A stretch of 64,000 bases of DNA, from positions 372,001 to 436,000 of the forward strand of contig NZ_CAMLSE010000001.1 in the NCBI RefSeq assembly GCF_946482605.1, given 5' to 3'. Positions 45,311 through 54,662 of the stretch are shown here, piece by piece (position 1 is the stretch's first letter; each line of letters begins with the position of its first letter). The translations under genes and the position numbers were made by a program. The notes beneath the pieces were generated by a model. It did not search any database and was not told the DNA's origin. It worked only from the letters and a program-made list of their open reading frames with translations. Origin of the DNA: an uncultured Dyadobacter sp. GTDB taxonomy: Bacteria; Bacteroidota; Bacteroidia; Cytophagales; Spirosomataceae.

Positions 45311-45607
45311 GCAGAGTGGTAGGTCTCCAAATTAATCTTTAAGCAAAAATCAATTTTGAAACGATGAGATTTTATCCAACTGGCCGGGCTAGGGACGGGA
45401 GCGTTCACGTTGCCGGGCTTTGCAAACGACCGCCCGATCTCATCCGGAGCATTAATGGCGCCGGTGATTGCCAATTCATCGTTATCTGACGCTGTTTAGT
45501 ATTGAAACCTTTTTTGCTCACCAGAATCCAATACGTATCGGTAATGTTTGCTAGAACTTACGGCCAAATATTGGCAACATAAATAAATCAAATTAACTAT
45601 TGAAACG
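45311..45607. other. Intergenic region with a possible 41-codon ORF
   Basis: A plus-strand ATG at 45364 opens 41 codons to TGA at 45487-45489 (starts MRFYPTGRARDG). It is preceded by TTTTGAAACGATGA, much like the leader of the next gene (ATTGAAACGATGA at about 45600). The encoded sequence matches no family I know, and its GC-rich stretch may be a remnant. No promoter box is clear. Confidence 0.25.
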
Positions 45608-46027
45608 ATGAAAAAGCAAGTTTGTTTGTATTCTTTGTCCCTAATTCTCTCTGTTTCGTCACTATCGTGTAAAGACAAAGAAGATTCTGTTGTACCTAAG
45701 GATAAGACCCCAGCAGAGGTATTGTCATCAATTAAATGGAAAACTACATTTGTTCGTGACTCGGTTGGTAAAGATGTTACATCTTTAAACCTGGGTTTTG
45801 TAGGTTTGTCCGAGTTTAGGCCTGATGGAACTTTTACCATAACTGAATTGAATGGATCGCCAAAAAGTAACGGGAACTGGGCCCTGACCCCTGACTACAA
45901 GAAACGCATTTTAGTTGCACCAACCTTTACGAGAGTAACTGACATTGTTGCGCTCACCCCGACTTTATTCACTTATAGTACTACCACAGCTTCGGGTAGG
46001 ATAACCGTTGAGCATGTTCCACAATGA
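45608..46027 (+). CDS. DUF4822-like lipoprotein
   Basis: 139 residues with a lipoprotein signal ending SSLSCKDK (Cys at about 21). The domain reads VLSSIKWKTTFVRDSVGKDVT, then LSEFRPDGTFTITELNGSPK, NGNWALTPDYKK and TRVTDIVALTPTLFTY, ending in TVEHVPQ. This closely matches my memory of the lipocalin-like DUF4822 domain, but I cannot confirm it without a profile search. The gene ends before a 19-bp hairpin and seems to stand alone. Confidence 0.75.
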   Translation: MKKQVCLYSLSLILSVSSLSCKDKEDSVVPKDKTPAEVLSSIKWKTTFVRDSVGKDVTSLNLGFVGLSEFRPDGTFTITELNGSPKSNGNWALTPDYKKRILVAPTFTRVTDIVALTPTLFTYSTTTASGRITVEHVPQ

Positions 46028-46095
46028 TGATGTAATGACCTGATACATTCGATTAAAACCTACTACCTCGACTTATTTACGGTTAATGTTTGATG

Positions 46096-46140
46096 AGTAA
46101 TCAATATTCATTTTTAAAATGAATATTGATTACTTTTTTA
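46096..46140 (+). terminator. Terminator of the DUF4822-like gene
   Basis: AGTAATCAATATTCATTTT (46096-46114) is the exact reverse complement of 46116-46134. This gives a stem of about 17 bp with a 5-nt loop, followed by a T run. Confidence 0.85.
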
Positions 46141-46240
46141 TTGATTATGCAGTCATATTATAGAATCAGTAGATATATTTAATCAAGAATCAATTAAAGT
46201 TCATAAAATGAAGGTGTTTGATAATTTATTCACATTGCAT

Positions 46241-46256
46241 TACCCTTTGAAAGGTA
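46241..46256. promoter_or_regulatory. NarL-like 7-2-7 dyad, site 5
   Basis: TACCCTTTGAAAGGTA, with exact ends and an inner TTT/AAA symmetry. It lies about 305 nt before the C1q-like gene, further than the other sites from their genes, and about 230 nt upstream of the -7 box. Confidence 0.5.
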
Positions 46257-46335
46257 TGAATAAATTTTATGTATTTGTAGCTTCTTGTAGTGATTTTCTT
46301 CATGATTGTGAAGACCTATTTTTACAAATAAAAAC

Positions 46336-46459
46336 CTATTTTGTAAAATGGCTATCCTGAAATGATCTGTAATCATTCTAGCCGTAATTACTATACAAAT
46401 TATAGCTACCGAAAAAGTGTCCGTTTTGTAATTGGATAGGACTGTTTTGTAAAATGACC
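46336..46459. repeat. Three TTTTGTAA-type iterons before the C1q-like gene
   Basis: CTATTTTGTAAAATGGC at 46336, CCGTTTTGTAATTGG at 46421 and CTGTTTTGTAAAATGACC at 46442 share C-n-[AG]TTTTGTAA-n-[AT]TG. The third is centred near -38 and the second near -61 of the start predicted by the TAGATTTG box, so they could be an activator's binding sites. Confidence 0.5.
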
Positions 46460-46474
46460 ATGCGAAATACTTTA

Positions 46475-46482
46475 TAGATTTG
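46475..46482 (+). promoter_or_regulatory. Promoter -7 box TAGATTTG for the C1q-like gene
   Basis: TAGATTTG fits TAnnTTTG exactly; the leader would be about 65 nt. Confidence 0.5.
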
Positions 46483-46553
46483 CATTAGATATTTTTTATA
46501 GTTACAAACAAGCAGTAAAAATTCTTCGATTTTTCACTTTTAAATTTTGAAAC

Positions 46554-47270
46554 ATGAAACGATCATTTTACAATGTCCTTGCGTTAGCGCTCTTTTCAGG
46601 GTCAGTAGCATTTGCTCAATCTGGTAACGTTGGCATCGGAACTGCTACACCTTCGAACAAACTGCATGTGGTAGGATCTCAACCGCTGAGACTTGAAGGT
46701 TTGCAGCAAACTTCCGAGAGCTCGGACCGGCCTTTGGTTGTAGACGCAAACGGAGTAGTAAAAATCCAAAAGCCTGTCAATAGTTTGCTTGTAATGGCAG
46801 GCTTCACGTCTGATTTCAGCGGCTTTTTGGGCCCTGATAACGGGAATCAATTCAGGAACTTGATTTTTAACGACGAAAGGCTGGATATAACGGGGGGATA
46901 TGATTCTAATACAGGAATTTTCACGGCGCCACGCGCGGGATATTATCAATTTTCCGCAACAATACTCCTACACAACGCAGTACCTACACCTCCCGGTGCG
47001 CTTATTCGTTTGGGTGTGAGCAAGGGAGGCAATACTGCTCCCTCTCTAAACAGCCATATGTCAATGCTAAACCTTAAAACAACAACAAGTACGAACGGTG
47101 CGACTCCGGAATACTTATCAATGACGGGAGTTCAACGACTGGATGCCGGGCAACAGATTGTGTTTTCGACGCGCGGAATTGATCCGGCAATTTGGAGCGA
47201 CAATGTGGAAAGTGACGGGTTTAGTAGGAACACAGTCAATTTTATGACGATCTCCATTCTTACGGAGTAA
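46554..47270 (+). CDS. Secreted C1q-like (jelly-roll) domain protein
   Basis: 238 residues with a signal peptide ending AFAQ. A short trimerisation-type stretch follows (GNVGIGTATPSNKLHVVG), as in tail-fibre-like bacterial proteins. From about 100 to the end comes a C1q/TNF-like jelly roll, with DITGGYDSNTGIFTAPRAGYYQFSATI, the core signature in which the conserved FTAPxxGxYxF is clear, and a final strand NFMTISI. Such domains form trimers and bind ligands. The T9SS cargo gene begins 58 nt downstream and may be co-expressed. No own sorting domain is present. Confidence 0.85.
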   Translation: MKRSFYNVLALALFSGSVAFAQSGNVGIGTATPSNKLHVVGSQPLRLEGLQQTSESSDRPLVVDANGVVKIQKPVNSLLVMAGFTSDFSGFLGPDNGNQFRNLIFNDERLDITGGYDSNTGIFTAPRAGYYQFSATILLHNAVPTPPGALIRLGVSKGGNTAPSLNSHMSMLNLKTTTSTNGATPEYLSMTGVQRLDAGQQIVFSTRGIDPAIWSDNVESDGFSRNTVNFMTISILTE

Positions 47271-47328
47271 CTGGTTGCACTTGCAAATTTCAATTCGGGT
47301 CATAGTGTAGTCAAAAAGCTGAACATAC

Positions 47329-48825
47329 ATGAAAAAGCTAACTGGAATTTTTAAGATGTTTGTTGTAGCATTGTCGGCTTATCTGCCTGCTAATGCGCAG
47401 CTTACAATAGACGGTACAAATCTGGTCAACTCAGGCTATATACTTAACAACGGCGACGAAACGACAGTCGCTGCTACGCCTGGGTCAGCCTATAATGCTG
47501 GGGGTGGGGCGGTATTTGAGCATAACGAAGCCGGGCTTAAGATCGATAATCCCTGGGATGCCAATCTGGATGGCGGGAGCACTGATAATTTTAATGGCCC
47601 CCTAGGTGTGCCAGGTAATCAGGAAGTTAGCGGGAATGTAGCCCCCAATTTTTCGTCTCTCGGGCTTAAAAACGGATCCGGCAATACTTTTAACATTACT
47701 AACACCGCCGGTGTGAATGTTTTCTCGGATGCGAAGTTCGAGAATGGGATCACCTCCACGGTCAGGGAGGCCGCGTCAGCCGGCGCCTTACGTTTTCAGC
47801 CTGGCAGCAGCTACACGGGCGGCTTGGCGGACGCGCAACACGTCGACGGGTATGTAGGTAAGGCCGGTAATACTCCATTTGCCTTCCCCGTCGGCAGTGG
47901 GACCGATTCGCGACCATTGACGATGGGGGCTCCGCAGAATGAAAATGCCTTGATTACCACAGCTTACGAGCCAACCAGCGTAGAAAACCCGCAGGCTGTA
48001 TCTGGCATTATCCGGGCGGTTTTCCCGGAAGGTAGTTGGGATTGGCACACTGCATCTTCGTCGGATGATGACGGACTTGCGGTAAGCGTTTCGATGCCGG
48101 ACGTCAGTTCATTCGGCATCGCCCAAAACCTTCGACTGGTGGGTTGGGACGGTACACAGTGGGTCGATTTAAGCGGCAATGCAAATGCGAATGGGGTAGC
48201 GGAAGGTAGCACGCTCGCCGGAACTATTCCAAGCGGATTGGGTATCACACAAATCGGAATAGGTTCAATAGAGCCCCCATTGCCGGTGACACTGGTAAAC
48301 TTCTTAGTAGAAAATGGAGAGGGTCAGACGGTAACCCTTAAATGGAACACTACCTTCGAGACCAACAGTGATCGCTTCGAAATAGAAAGAAGCTTCAACG
48401 GGGAAAGTTGGCTTACAATCGGCCTGGTTAGTTCGCACGGCGAAAGTTCAAGTATCAAATCTTATGCTTTCACTGACCCGCAGCCGGTTGATGGAATCAA
48501 TTACTACCGGCTTCGGATGGTAGACATTGACGCAACGTTTGCTTACAGCAGTATAAAGAAGATTAATGTAGCCGCAAGTGAAGGCCTAAGCGCATTTCCC
48601 AATCCAGCTGTGGACAAAATTCAGTTATCGACAGGCGATCCGGGCAGCATACGGGCGGTTGAACTTTACGACAACGCTGGAAGAATTGTCTATTCGTCTA
48701 AAAGAAGTGGATCGGTTGCAATATCACCGGAGATCGATGTAAGAAAATTCAGACCGGGCGTCTATTTGATACACGTAACTAGGAAAGACGGAACTGAAAG
48801 GGTGCTCAAAGTTGCAAAACAGTAG
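47329..48825 (+). CDS. Secreted T9SS cargo protein with autotransporter-like N-terminal region
   Basis: 498 residues with a signal peptide ending PANAQ. The first 300 residues are Gly-, Asn- and Thr-rich, with beta-repeat character (STDNFNGPLGVPGNQEVSGN, ALRFQPGSSYTGGLADAQH, VGKAGNTPFAFPVGSGTDSR). No enzyme motif is seen. The stalk LPVTLVNFLVENGEGQTVTLKWNT...FEIERSFNG leads to a T9SS C-terminal domain (SAFPNPAVDKIQLST, RKFRPGVYLIHVTRKDG, LKVAKQ). It is therefore exported by the type IX system and anchored at the surface. A terminator hairpin follows at 48904. The N-terminal function is not known. Confidence 0.87.
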   Translation: MKKLTGIFKMFVVALSAYLPANAQLTIDGTNLVNSGYILNNGDETTVAATPGSAYNAGGGAVFEHNEAGLKIDNPWDANLDGGSTDNFNGPLGVPGNQEVSGNVAPNFSSLGLKNGSGNTFNITNTAGVNVFSDAKFENGITSTVREAASAGALRFQPGSSYTGGLADAQHVDGYVGKAGNTPFAFPVGSGTDSRPLTMGAPQNENALITTAYEPTSVENPQAVSGIIRAVFPEGSWDWHTASSSDDDGLAVSVSMPDVSSFGIAQNLRLVGWDGTQWVDLSGNANANGVAEGSTLAGTIPSGLGITQIGIGSIEPPLPVTLVNFLVENGEGQTVTLKWNTTFETNSDRFEIERSFNGESWLTIGLVSSHGESSSIKSYAFTDPQPVDGINYYRLRMVDIDATFAYSSIKKINVAASEGLSAFPNPAVDKIQLSTGDPGSIRAVELYDNAGRIVYSSKRSGSVAISPEIDVRKFRPGVYLIHVTRKDGTERVLKVAKQ

Positions 48826-48903
48826 CACGGCAGCCTACCTGGTCCATTAATTCATCACTACACACTATTGTTGAGGATCACATGAAGCTGACGCGATCAT
48901 GTC

Positions 48904-48928
48904 GTAGCAGCGGTTAACCCGCTGCTAC
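48904..48928 (+). terminator. Terminator-like hairpin after the T9SS cargo gene
   Basis: GTAGCAGCGG pairs perfectly with CCGCTGCTAC around TTAAC. No long T run follows (CATTTAGATTT). Confidence 0.65.
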
Positions 48929-49059
48929 ATTTAGATTTAGCATGGCTGCACTGCAATTTCTGATCCGGACTAAGATAAATTCCTGTTCGGCTGTACATAC
49001 ATTATGTTTCAATTTTGAAAGACGAATCGCTTCTGGCTGGGAAGAACAAAACGGGCAAG

Positions 49060-49075
49060 TACCTATATCCGGGTA
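49060..49075. promoter_or_regulatory. NarL-like 7-2-7 dyad, site 6
   Basis: TACCTATATCCGGGTA. The left heptamer TACCTAT fits the NarL consensus TACYYMT fully. It is centred 70.5 bp before the last base of TACTTTG at 49132-49138, the same spacing as at site 8. Confidence 0.6.
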
Positions 49076-49183
49076 GGATCTGTGAAAAATGTACCACCGT
49101 GGCTGTATTTCAGGGGATTGCCCGTATCCTTTACTTTGTAGCGAGCTATTAAACCATCGTTTGATGAGACAAATCGTGAGACT

Positions 49184-51679
49184 ATGCTTTTAAAAACTAC
49201 ATCTATCCTGTTTCTGATACTACTAGGTGCGAGATCATTTGGCCAGACAACCACCGAGCAGCTCAACACTACTCTGCCATTTTGTTCATACAAGCCTGAT
49301 TCTACCACATTGAACTATACCAGGGAGGTTATTCGCAAAATGTACAGTCCGACCAACCGTCCATCTGCAATGCGCGTATCAGAGACCGTATATACTATAC
49401 CGGTCGTCGTGCATATCATCGAAAAAGATAGCAATCCCTTGATGACCGACGAGCAAGTGAACGCATTAATACTCAACTTGAACAACGCCTATGGCGGAAC
49501 GGGTTTTTTTCAAGGCAGTTCAGACATAAAGGTCCGGTTCGAGCTGGCAAAGTGGGATGAGTTATGTAATGCAACCACCGGCATTACCAGATATAACGCG
49601 TCAGGAAACGCAACTTATGTGTCAGAAGGTGCCATGGGCAAGGGGGTCACATGGGAGCAGATAGAGAGTATGGTATCCTGGCGTAAGTCCATGTATATGA
49701 ATGTGTGGATAGTGCATAAAATGGGGAATGGGTCAGATGGAATTGGAGGCATGGGCAATGGGTTGATGGGGCCTGCTGACAAGATGCTTCGTCCCAATGA
49801 TGGGATTGCACCTCATGAAGTAGCACATTACCTCGGGCTTGACCATCCTTTTCCTGCCGCAAAAGCGGGTGAAGACTGCGCGTGTGGCGATGGTGACGGA
49901 TTGGTGGATACTCCAAGCCTGATGAGCTTTGGAATAGGGTCTGTCTGTTCGCATGAATGGGGATGTTCCGATCAAGCTAAGGCGTTGATAAACCCCTGCA
50001 CAAACGCACCCTACGGAGATGTTCAGTCGAACATGATGAACTACTTGAACGTGGGTTGCGCGCGGTTATTTACCAGCGATCAAAAGAAGCTGATGCGCGG
50101 GATACTGGAAAGCTACCACAAAACATTGTTGACATCACCCGCGCTGAATGCGATTAAACCGGTTCAATCAGCAAGCCTCGAAGGAGAGGATAGCTTCTGT
50201 ACTTCCGGTCCCGATTTTCCGAGGATCGTCGCTAAATGTGTTTGCGGAACAGTATCCAGCATTACAAGGGACGGTGCCACGATCACGGAGACCAATCTTT
50301 CTAATACCAGGCCTGTTTTACCAGTTGGTCAATCCGTGATCTGGAACTATACACTCACTTGTTCCAACGGTCTTCAGGCGACAAAAGCCGTCAGGTTTTA
50401 CAACCCGGGCGTGTCAAACATTCGCACGAACTGCGCATCATCAACAACTTATCAAGTTTCATTTGAAAACAACGGCGGTTTCCAAGTTAGCAGCTCAGCC
50501 GGAAGAGTATCAGGCAATACTGTCGTAGATGTGCCGAACGAGAGCCTCGTCGTGTTGACAGTATCCGATAGCGCCGGGTGTAGCAACGAGCATGCAGTGG
50601 TACGCCCGTGCTGCGCAATGGGGACAGCCACGCAAATGGCCTGCATTCCTACTGCGGACAATGGACAAGGCGGATTTTTCGGGATAGATCGGTTTTCATT
50701 TGCATCCATTGACTCTACTTCTTCGAATTCCAGGATCGACGGCGGAAACTACATTGATAAGAGCTGCGTTTCGATTGCACAGGTAAAGGCCGGTGATAAG
50801 GTGGCTGTTACAGTCAAAGGACATCACACCAATCGACATTATGTGAAGGTTTATATTGATTTTGACAATAACGGGGTTTTCGCGGACGACGCAACCCCAA
50901 GTGAACTGGTATTTTCGGCCCGGACAGCGGGCGACGCAAATAATTCAGTTACGGGTATGGTTACCATTCCCGAGACTGTTATCCGGCATGTTCCATTGCG
51001 GCTGCGAGTACTAGGAGATTTTTCGGCAGCATCGGGAGCATGCAGAATCCAGGGCCTGGTGCAGGGAGAGACGAATTATGGCTCGGGGCAAATCGAAGAC
51101 TATGCCGTAGTCATCTCGAATCCGCTACCGGTTAACCTGATCAGTTTTAGTGGGCAAATTGCCGAGCAGGCAGCGCTATTAGAGTGGAAAACGACGGATG
51201 AACGTAATAGCAAAGGATTTGAAGTACAACGAAGCTCCAATGCAAGGTCGTTCGAAACGATTGGATTTGTTCCTTCTCATCAGGATATCACGGGTGTCGC
51301 CGAATACAAGTTTATAGATCAGTATGTAAAATCATTAAATGGCTACTATTACCGATTAAAGCAAGTTGATTTTGATGGAAAAAGCGAGTTCTCCAAAGTA
51401 ATCCATGTCAGAGACTCGCAACTGACTGCTAGCATTTATGTAGCGCCCAATCCGGTGTCGGGAAGGCAGTTCCGCTTGACACTTCCCAGCGGAGACTCTC
51501 ACGAAATTGATCTTATTGCGTCGGATGGAATAAGGGTTCCGATAAGAATTGTCAAAGAAGGAAATTCCAGCCAGGTGCTGGTTGAGATGAAAGAAAATCT
51601 GTCTCCGGGCTTGTACCTGGTACGGGCGGTAAACCAACAAAACCATCTGGAACATTCGGTTAAGATCATTATACCATGA
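49184..51679 (+). CDS. Secreted M43-family (pappalysin-like) zinc protease with GEVED and T9SS domains
   Basis: 831 residues with a signal peptide ending SFGQ. The catalytic domain (about 70-310) has HEVAHYLGLDH (211-221), the full HExxHxxGxxH zinc motif, and the Met-turn SNMMNYLNVGCARLFTSDQ. Cys pairs typical of the family are present (DCACGDGDG, GCSDQA). A GEVED domain lies at about 535-660 (YIDFDNNGVFADD, GQIEDYAVVI). The stalk LPVNLISFSGQIAEQAALLEW and a T9SS C-terminal domain (YVAPNPVSG, LSPGLYLVRAV) end the protein. It is probably a surface protease acting on host or environmental proteins. The stop overlaps the start of the M16 gene by 4 bp (ATGA). Confidence 0.93.
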   Translation: MLLKTTSILFLILLGARSFGQTTTEQLNTTLPFCSYKPDSTTLNYTREVIRKMYSPTNRPSAMRVSETVYTIPVVVHIIEKDSNPLMTDEQVNALILNLNNAYGGTGFFQGSSDIKVRFELAKWDELCNATTGITRYNASGNATYVSEGAMGKGVTWEQIESMVSWRKSMYMNVWIVHKMGNGSDGIGGMGNGLMGPADKMLRPNDGIAPHEVAHYLGLDHPFPAAKAGEDCACGDGDGLVDTPSLMSFGIGSVCSHEWGCSDQAKALINPCTNAPYGDVQSNMMNYLNVGCARLFTSDQKKLMRGILESYHKTLLTSPALNAIKPVQSASLEGEDSFCTSGPDFPRIVAKCVCGTVSSITRDGATITETNLSNTRPVLPVGQSVIWNYTLTCSNGLQATKAVRFYNPGVSNIRTNCASSTTYQVSFENNGGFQVSSSAGRVSGNTVVDVPNESLVVLTVSDSAGCSNEHAVVRPCCAMGTATQMACIPTADNGQGGFFGIDRFSFASIDSTSSNSRIDGGNYIDKSCVSIAQVKAGDKVAVTVKGHHTNRHYVKVYIDFDNNGVFADDATPSELVFSARTAGDANNSVTGMVTIPETVIRHVPLRLRVLGDFSAASGACRIQGLVQGETNYGSGQIEDYAVVISNPLPVNLISFSGQIAEQAALLEWKTTDERNSKGFEVQRSSNARSFETIGFVPSHQDITGVAEYKFIDQYVKSLNGYYYRLKQVDFDGKSEFSKVIHVRDSQLTASIYVAPNPVSGRQFRLTLPSGDSHEIDLIASDGIRVPIRIVKEGNSSQVLVEMKENLSPGLYLVRAVNQQNHLEHSVKIIIP

Positions 51680-54624
51680 GTATTAATAGTATTGCATTTC
51701 GGCTGACGATAATAACATTTGTGGCTCTGTGGGCCTCAACAGCTCTCGCACAGGTTCGTAGAAGTCTAAATTTATCCAAGGCAGAGGCCCTTCGAACGGC
51801 CGATAAGCAGGGTAGGGTAGGGCGCAGCACCATTTATGAAAAGAAGGTTCCCGCTGTTCGGAAAAAGCGAGGATCCCCTGATCAGAACCTGAGCAGTCAA
51901 AAAATCCCTCTTGATCCCAGTGTAAAGATGGGAAAGCTGAAAAATGGTATTACCTACTACATCAAGAAAAACACGGAGCCTGAAAACCGCGCGGAGCTCA
52001 GGCTGGTTGTTAAAGCGGGTTCCGTGCTGGAAACGGACGCGCAACAAGGACTTGCGCACATCATGGAGCATATGAATTTTAATGGAACCACGCATTTTCC
52101 CAAAAAGGAGCTGGTCAACTTCCTGCAAAAAACCGGTGTGCGTTCCGGTGCGGATCTGAATGCGTATACCGGGTTTGATGAAACCGTGTATATGCTGCCC
52201 ATCCCTACGGATTCTGCCGGATTGCTTGAAAAGGGTATTCTGATACTAAGAGACTGGGTCGACGGCGCATTGCTCGATTCGGCTGAAATTGAAAAAGAGC
52301 GCGGTGTAGTACTGGAAGAATCGCGTATGAGTCGTGGCGCAGATCAGCGCATGCGCGACAAGTTCATAAAAGTGATCCTCAACAATTCGCGCTACGCCGA
52401 ACGGGCGCCTATCGGGAAGGACAGTATCCTAAAAAGCTTTAAACACGAGACCCTAAGGGCATTCTACCAGGATTGGTACCGCCCCGATCTGATGGCCGTG
52501 ATCGCGGTGGGTGACTTAGATGTAGCGAAAGTTGAGACCCTGATTTCTCAGAAATTCGGCTCTATTGCATCGCCGGTTAACCCCCAAAAACGTACCCGGT
52601 ACGATATCGACCTCGACGGTTCGACCAAAGTAGCCATCGTGACCGACCCCGAGTATGCGCAGAATCTCATTCAATTGATTTATAAACATCCGATTACGAA
52701 AATAAAGTCGGTGCAGGACGTTAGGAATAATTTTGCACAGTATTTGTATAATGCGATGATGAGCCAACGCATGCAGGAACTCACCCGAAAGGCCGAACCG
52801 CCGTTTCTTGACGGGTGGACCCAGTATGGCGAGTTCGTCGGAAACCTGGATTCTTATGCCTCAGCCGCCCTTGCCAAGGATGCAGCTTCCATTAAAACCG
52901 CATTGACGACCCTGCTGAAAGAGAATGCAAGGGCCCGGAAATTCGGTTTTACCCAACCAGAACTCGACCGTGCTAAAAAGGATTTTTACAACGGGGTGGA
53001 AATAGCCTATAAGGAGCTGGACAAGACGAATTCGGCAAGCCATGTACAGGAATACGTGAATCATTTCCTGAACGAAACGGCATTTATGGGCGCAGCGGTT
53101 TATTTTGAATTTGTTAAAAAACACCTGTCTGGCGTGACACTGGGCGAGATCAATGATTTGGCCAAAAAATACATTACTGATCAGAACAGGGCAGTGGTGA
53201 TCCTGGCGCCTGAAGAAAGTAAGGACGCATTACCTACCGAAGCCGAAATTCGTACAATGCTCGACGAGGAAAGCAAGGACGTGGCCGCTTATGTAGACGA
53301 AGTCGTGAGTTTACCTTTACTTCAAACTGAGCCTGTTCCGGGTAAGGTTAAGGCTGAAAAAACGCTGGACAAGCTCGGGGTTACAGAGCTGACACTTTCC
53401 AATGGCGTCAGGGTTTTGTTGAAACCGACCGATTTTAAGAACGACGAAATCCTCATCAGGGCCACTGCCAAAGGCGGTTATTCACTTTTTCCGGGCGAAC
53501 GGGAGACGGGGATTTTCGCGAGCTACCTTGTCCAATCGGGTGGCGTAGGGCCTTATAACCAGACGCAACTGCAAAAATTCCTCGCCGGCAAGACCGTCGC
53601 TGCAGGCCCGTACATAAGCGAGCTGGCGGAGGGTATCGGCGGCAGTGCCAGTTCCAAAGATCTTGAAACGACATTGCAGCTGATTTACGCCTATTTCACC
53701 GAACCGCGCAAGGACGTAGACGTGGTAACGGGAATTTTGGCAAGCCAGAAAGCCTATCTGGAAAATATGCAAAAAACCCTAACTCCGCAAAAAGTTTATT
53801 CCGACTCATTGAATGCGGTACTGACGAGTCATAATCCTAAAATGCAACCTCTCACACCGGAAAGTATAGACAAAGTGAGCCTCGACCGGGCATTTGAAAT
53901 TTACAAAAACCGGTTTGCCGACGCCTCGGATTTTGTGTTTACGATTGTTGGCACATTCAAACCCGAAAACATTAAGCCGCTGGTAGAGAAATACCTGGGC
54001 AGCCTGCCATCGAGCGACAGGGACGATACTTTCATTCACCCGAACATTTATCCTCCGAAAGGCAGGATTGAAAAGGTGATCTACAAAGGTTTGGAGCCTC
54101 AAAGCCTGGTAGCGTTGGTTTCGAGCGGAGAATATGACTACAACTTGGAAAGCAGCAGGCAGATCGTAGCGTTGCAACAGATTTTGCAGTACAAATTGAC
54201 CGAATCGTTGCGGGAGGAAGAAGGAGGCGTGTATGATGTGAGCGTTTCGACAGAAATAAATAAATTTCCTAGCGGTCACTATCATTTTTTCATCGGGTTT
54301 GGTTGTGGGCCTGAAAATGTGGATAAACTGGTAAAACGAGTTCAGGAGGAGATCGCCAGCATCAAAACGAAAGGACCCGAACAGGACGATATCGAAAAGT
54401 TCCTGGCGGAGACGCGTCGCCAAACCGAAATTGCATTGAAAACTAACGATTTCTGGCTCGGTTACCTTGATCAAAGTACATTTAGGGACGACGACCTGGA
54501 TGAAATTTTTGAGCAGGAGAGGTTGCTAAAAACGGTCACGGCAGTCAATATCAGCGCTGCCGCACAGCAATATTTCATTGACGACAATTTCATTAAAGTG
54601 GTACTGATGCCTGAAAAAAAGTAA
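51676..54624 (+). CDS. Secreted M16-family (insulinase/pitrilysin-like) zinc protease
   Basis: 982 residues with a signal peptide ending ALAQ. The active-site motif HIMEH (128-132, HxxEH) is followed by a conserved Glu region further on (EKERGVVLEESRMS). Four M16-type domains fill the rest, including the inactive C-terminal half (LSNGVRVLLKPTDFKNDEILIRATAKGG). There is an unusual basic N-terminal stretch of about 70 residues before the catalytic domain. It lacks a T9SS domain and is probably periplasmic. The start overlaps the M43 protease stop (ATGA), so the two proteases are translationally coupled. This suggests that large fragments made outside are cut further in the periplasm. Confidence 0.92.
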   Translation: MSINSIAFRLTIITFVALWASTALAQVRRSLNLSKAEALRTADKQGRVGRSTIYEKKVPAVRKKRGSPDQNLSSQKIPLDPSVKMGKLKNGITYYIKKNTEPENRAELRLVVKAGSVLETDAQQGLAHIMEHMNFNGTTHFPKKELVNFLQKTGVRSGADLNAYTGFDETVYMLPIPTDSAGLLEKGILILRDWVDGALLDSAEIEKERGVVLEESRMSRGADQRMRDKFIKVILNNSRYAERAPIGKDSILKSFKHETLRAFYQDWYRPDLMAVIAVGDLDVAKVETLISQKFGSIASPVNPQKRTRYDIDLDGSTKVAIVTDPEYAQNLIQLIYKHPITKIKSVQDVRNNFAQYLYNAMMSQRMQELTRKAEPPFLDGWTQYGEFVGNLDSYASAALAKDAASIKTALTTLLKENARARKFGFTQPELDRAKKDFYNGVEIAYKELDKTNSASHVQEYVNHFLNETAFMGAAVYFEFVKKHLSGVTLGEINDLAKKYITDQNRAVVILAPEESKDALPTEAEIRTMLDEESKDVAAYVDEVVSLPLLQTEPVPGKVKAEKTLDKLGVTELTLSNGVRVLLKPTDFKNDEILIRATAKGGYSLFPGERETGIFASYLVQSGGVGPYNQTQLQKFLAGKTVAAGPYISELAEGIGGSASSKDLETTLQLIYAYFTEPRKDVDVVTGILASQKAYLENMQKTLTPQKVYSDSLNAVLTSHNPKMQPLTPESIDKVSLDRAFEIYKNRFADASDFVFTIVGTFKPENIKPLVEKYLGSLPSSDRDDTFIHPNIYPPKGRIEKVIYKGLEPQSLVALVSSGEYDYNLESSRQIVALQQILQYKLTESLREEEGGVYDVSVSTEINKFPSGHYHFFIGFGCGPENVDKLVKRVQEEIASIKTKGPEQDDIEKFLAETRRQTEIALKTNDFWLGYLDQSTFRDDDLDEIFEQERLLKTVTAVNISAAAQQYFIDDNFIKVVLMPEKK

Positions 54625-54662
54625 TTACGCAACCTTGCGAGTTGATGCAGACACGCATGAAA

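Larger units (their letters stand above)
46028..46553. other. Long AT-rich regulatory region before the C1q-like gene
   Basis: It holds, in order, a terminator hairpin (46096-46140), a NarL-like dyad (46241-46256), three TTTTGTAA-type repeats (46336-46459) and an exact -7 box (46475-46482). An open frame of 50 codons from an ATG at 46208 overlaps the dyad and looks like chance. The region is much richer in A and T than the genes around it. Confidence 0.6.
48826..49183. other. Intergenic region before the M43 protease
   Basis: It contains the hairpin at 48904-48928, NarL-like dyad 6 (49060-49075) and a near -7 box TACTTTG (49132-49138). No coding frame was noticed. Confidence 0.55.

Noticed and set aside
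45154..45474. Minus-strand ORF of 106 codons overlapping the end of the second propeller gene
   Set aside because: More than half lies antisense to a well-supported gene, and no domain or promoter supports it.
45515..45522. TGCTCACC as a distant integrase arm site or attachment-site trace
   Set aside because: A single octamer is expected by chance at this sequence length, and no copy of the ssrA 3' end lies beside it.
46208..46360. 50-codon ORF in the AT-rich region before the C1q-like gene
   Set aside because: It overlaps the dyad and the first iteron, has odd composition, and resembles no family.
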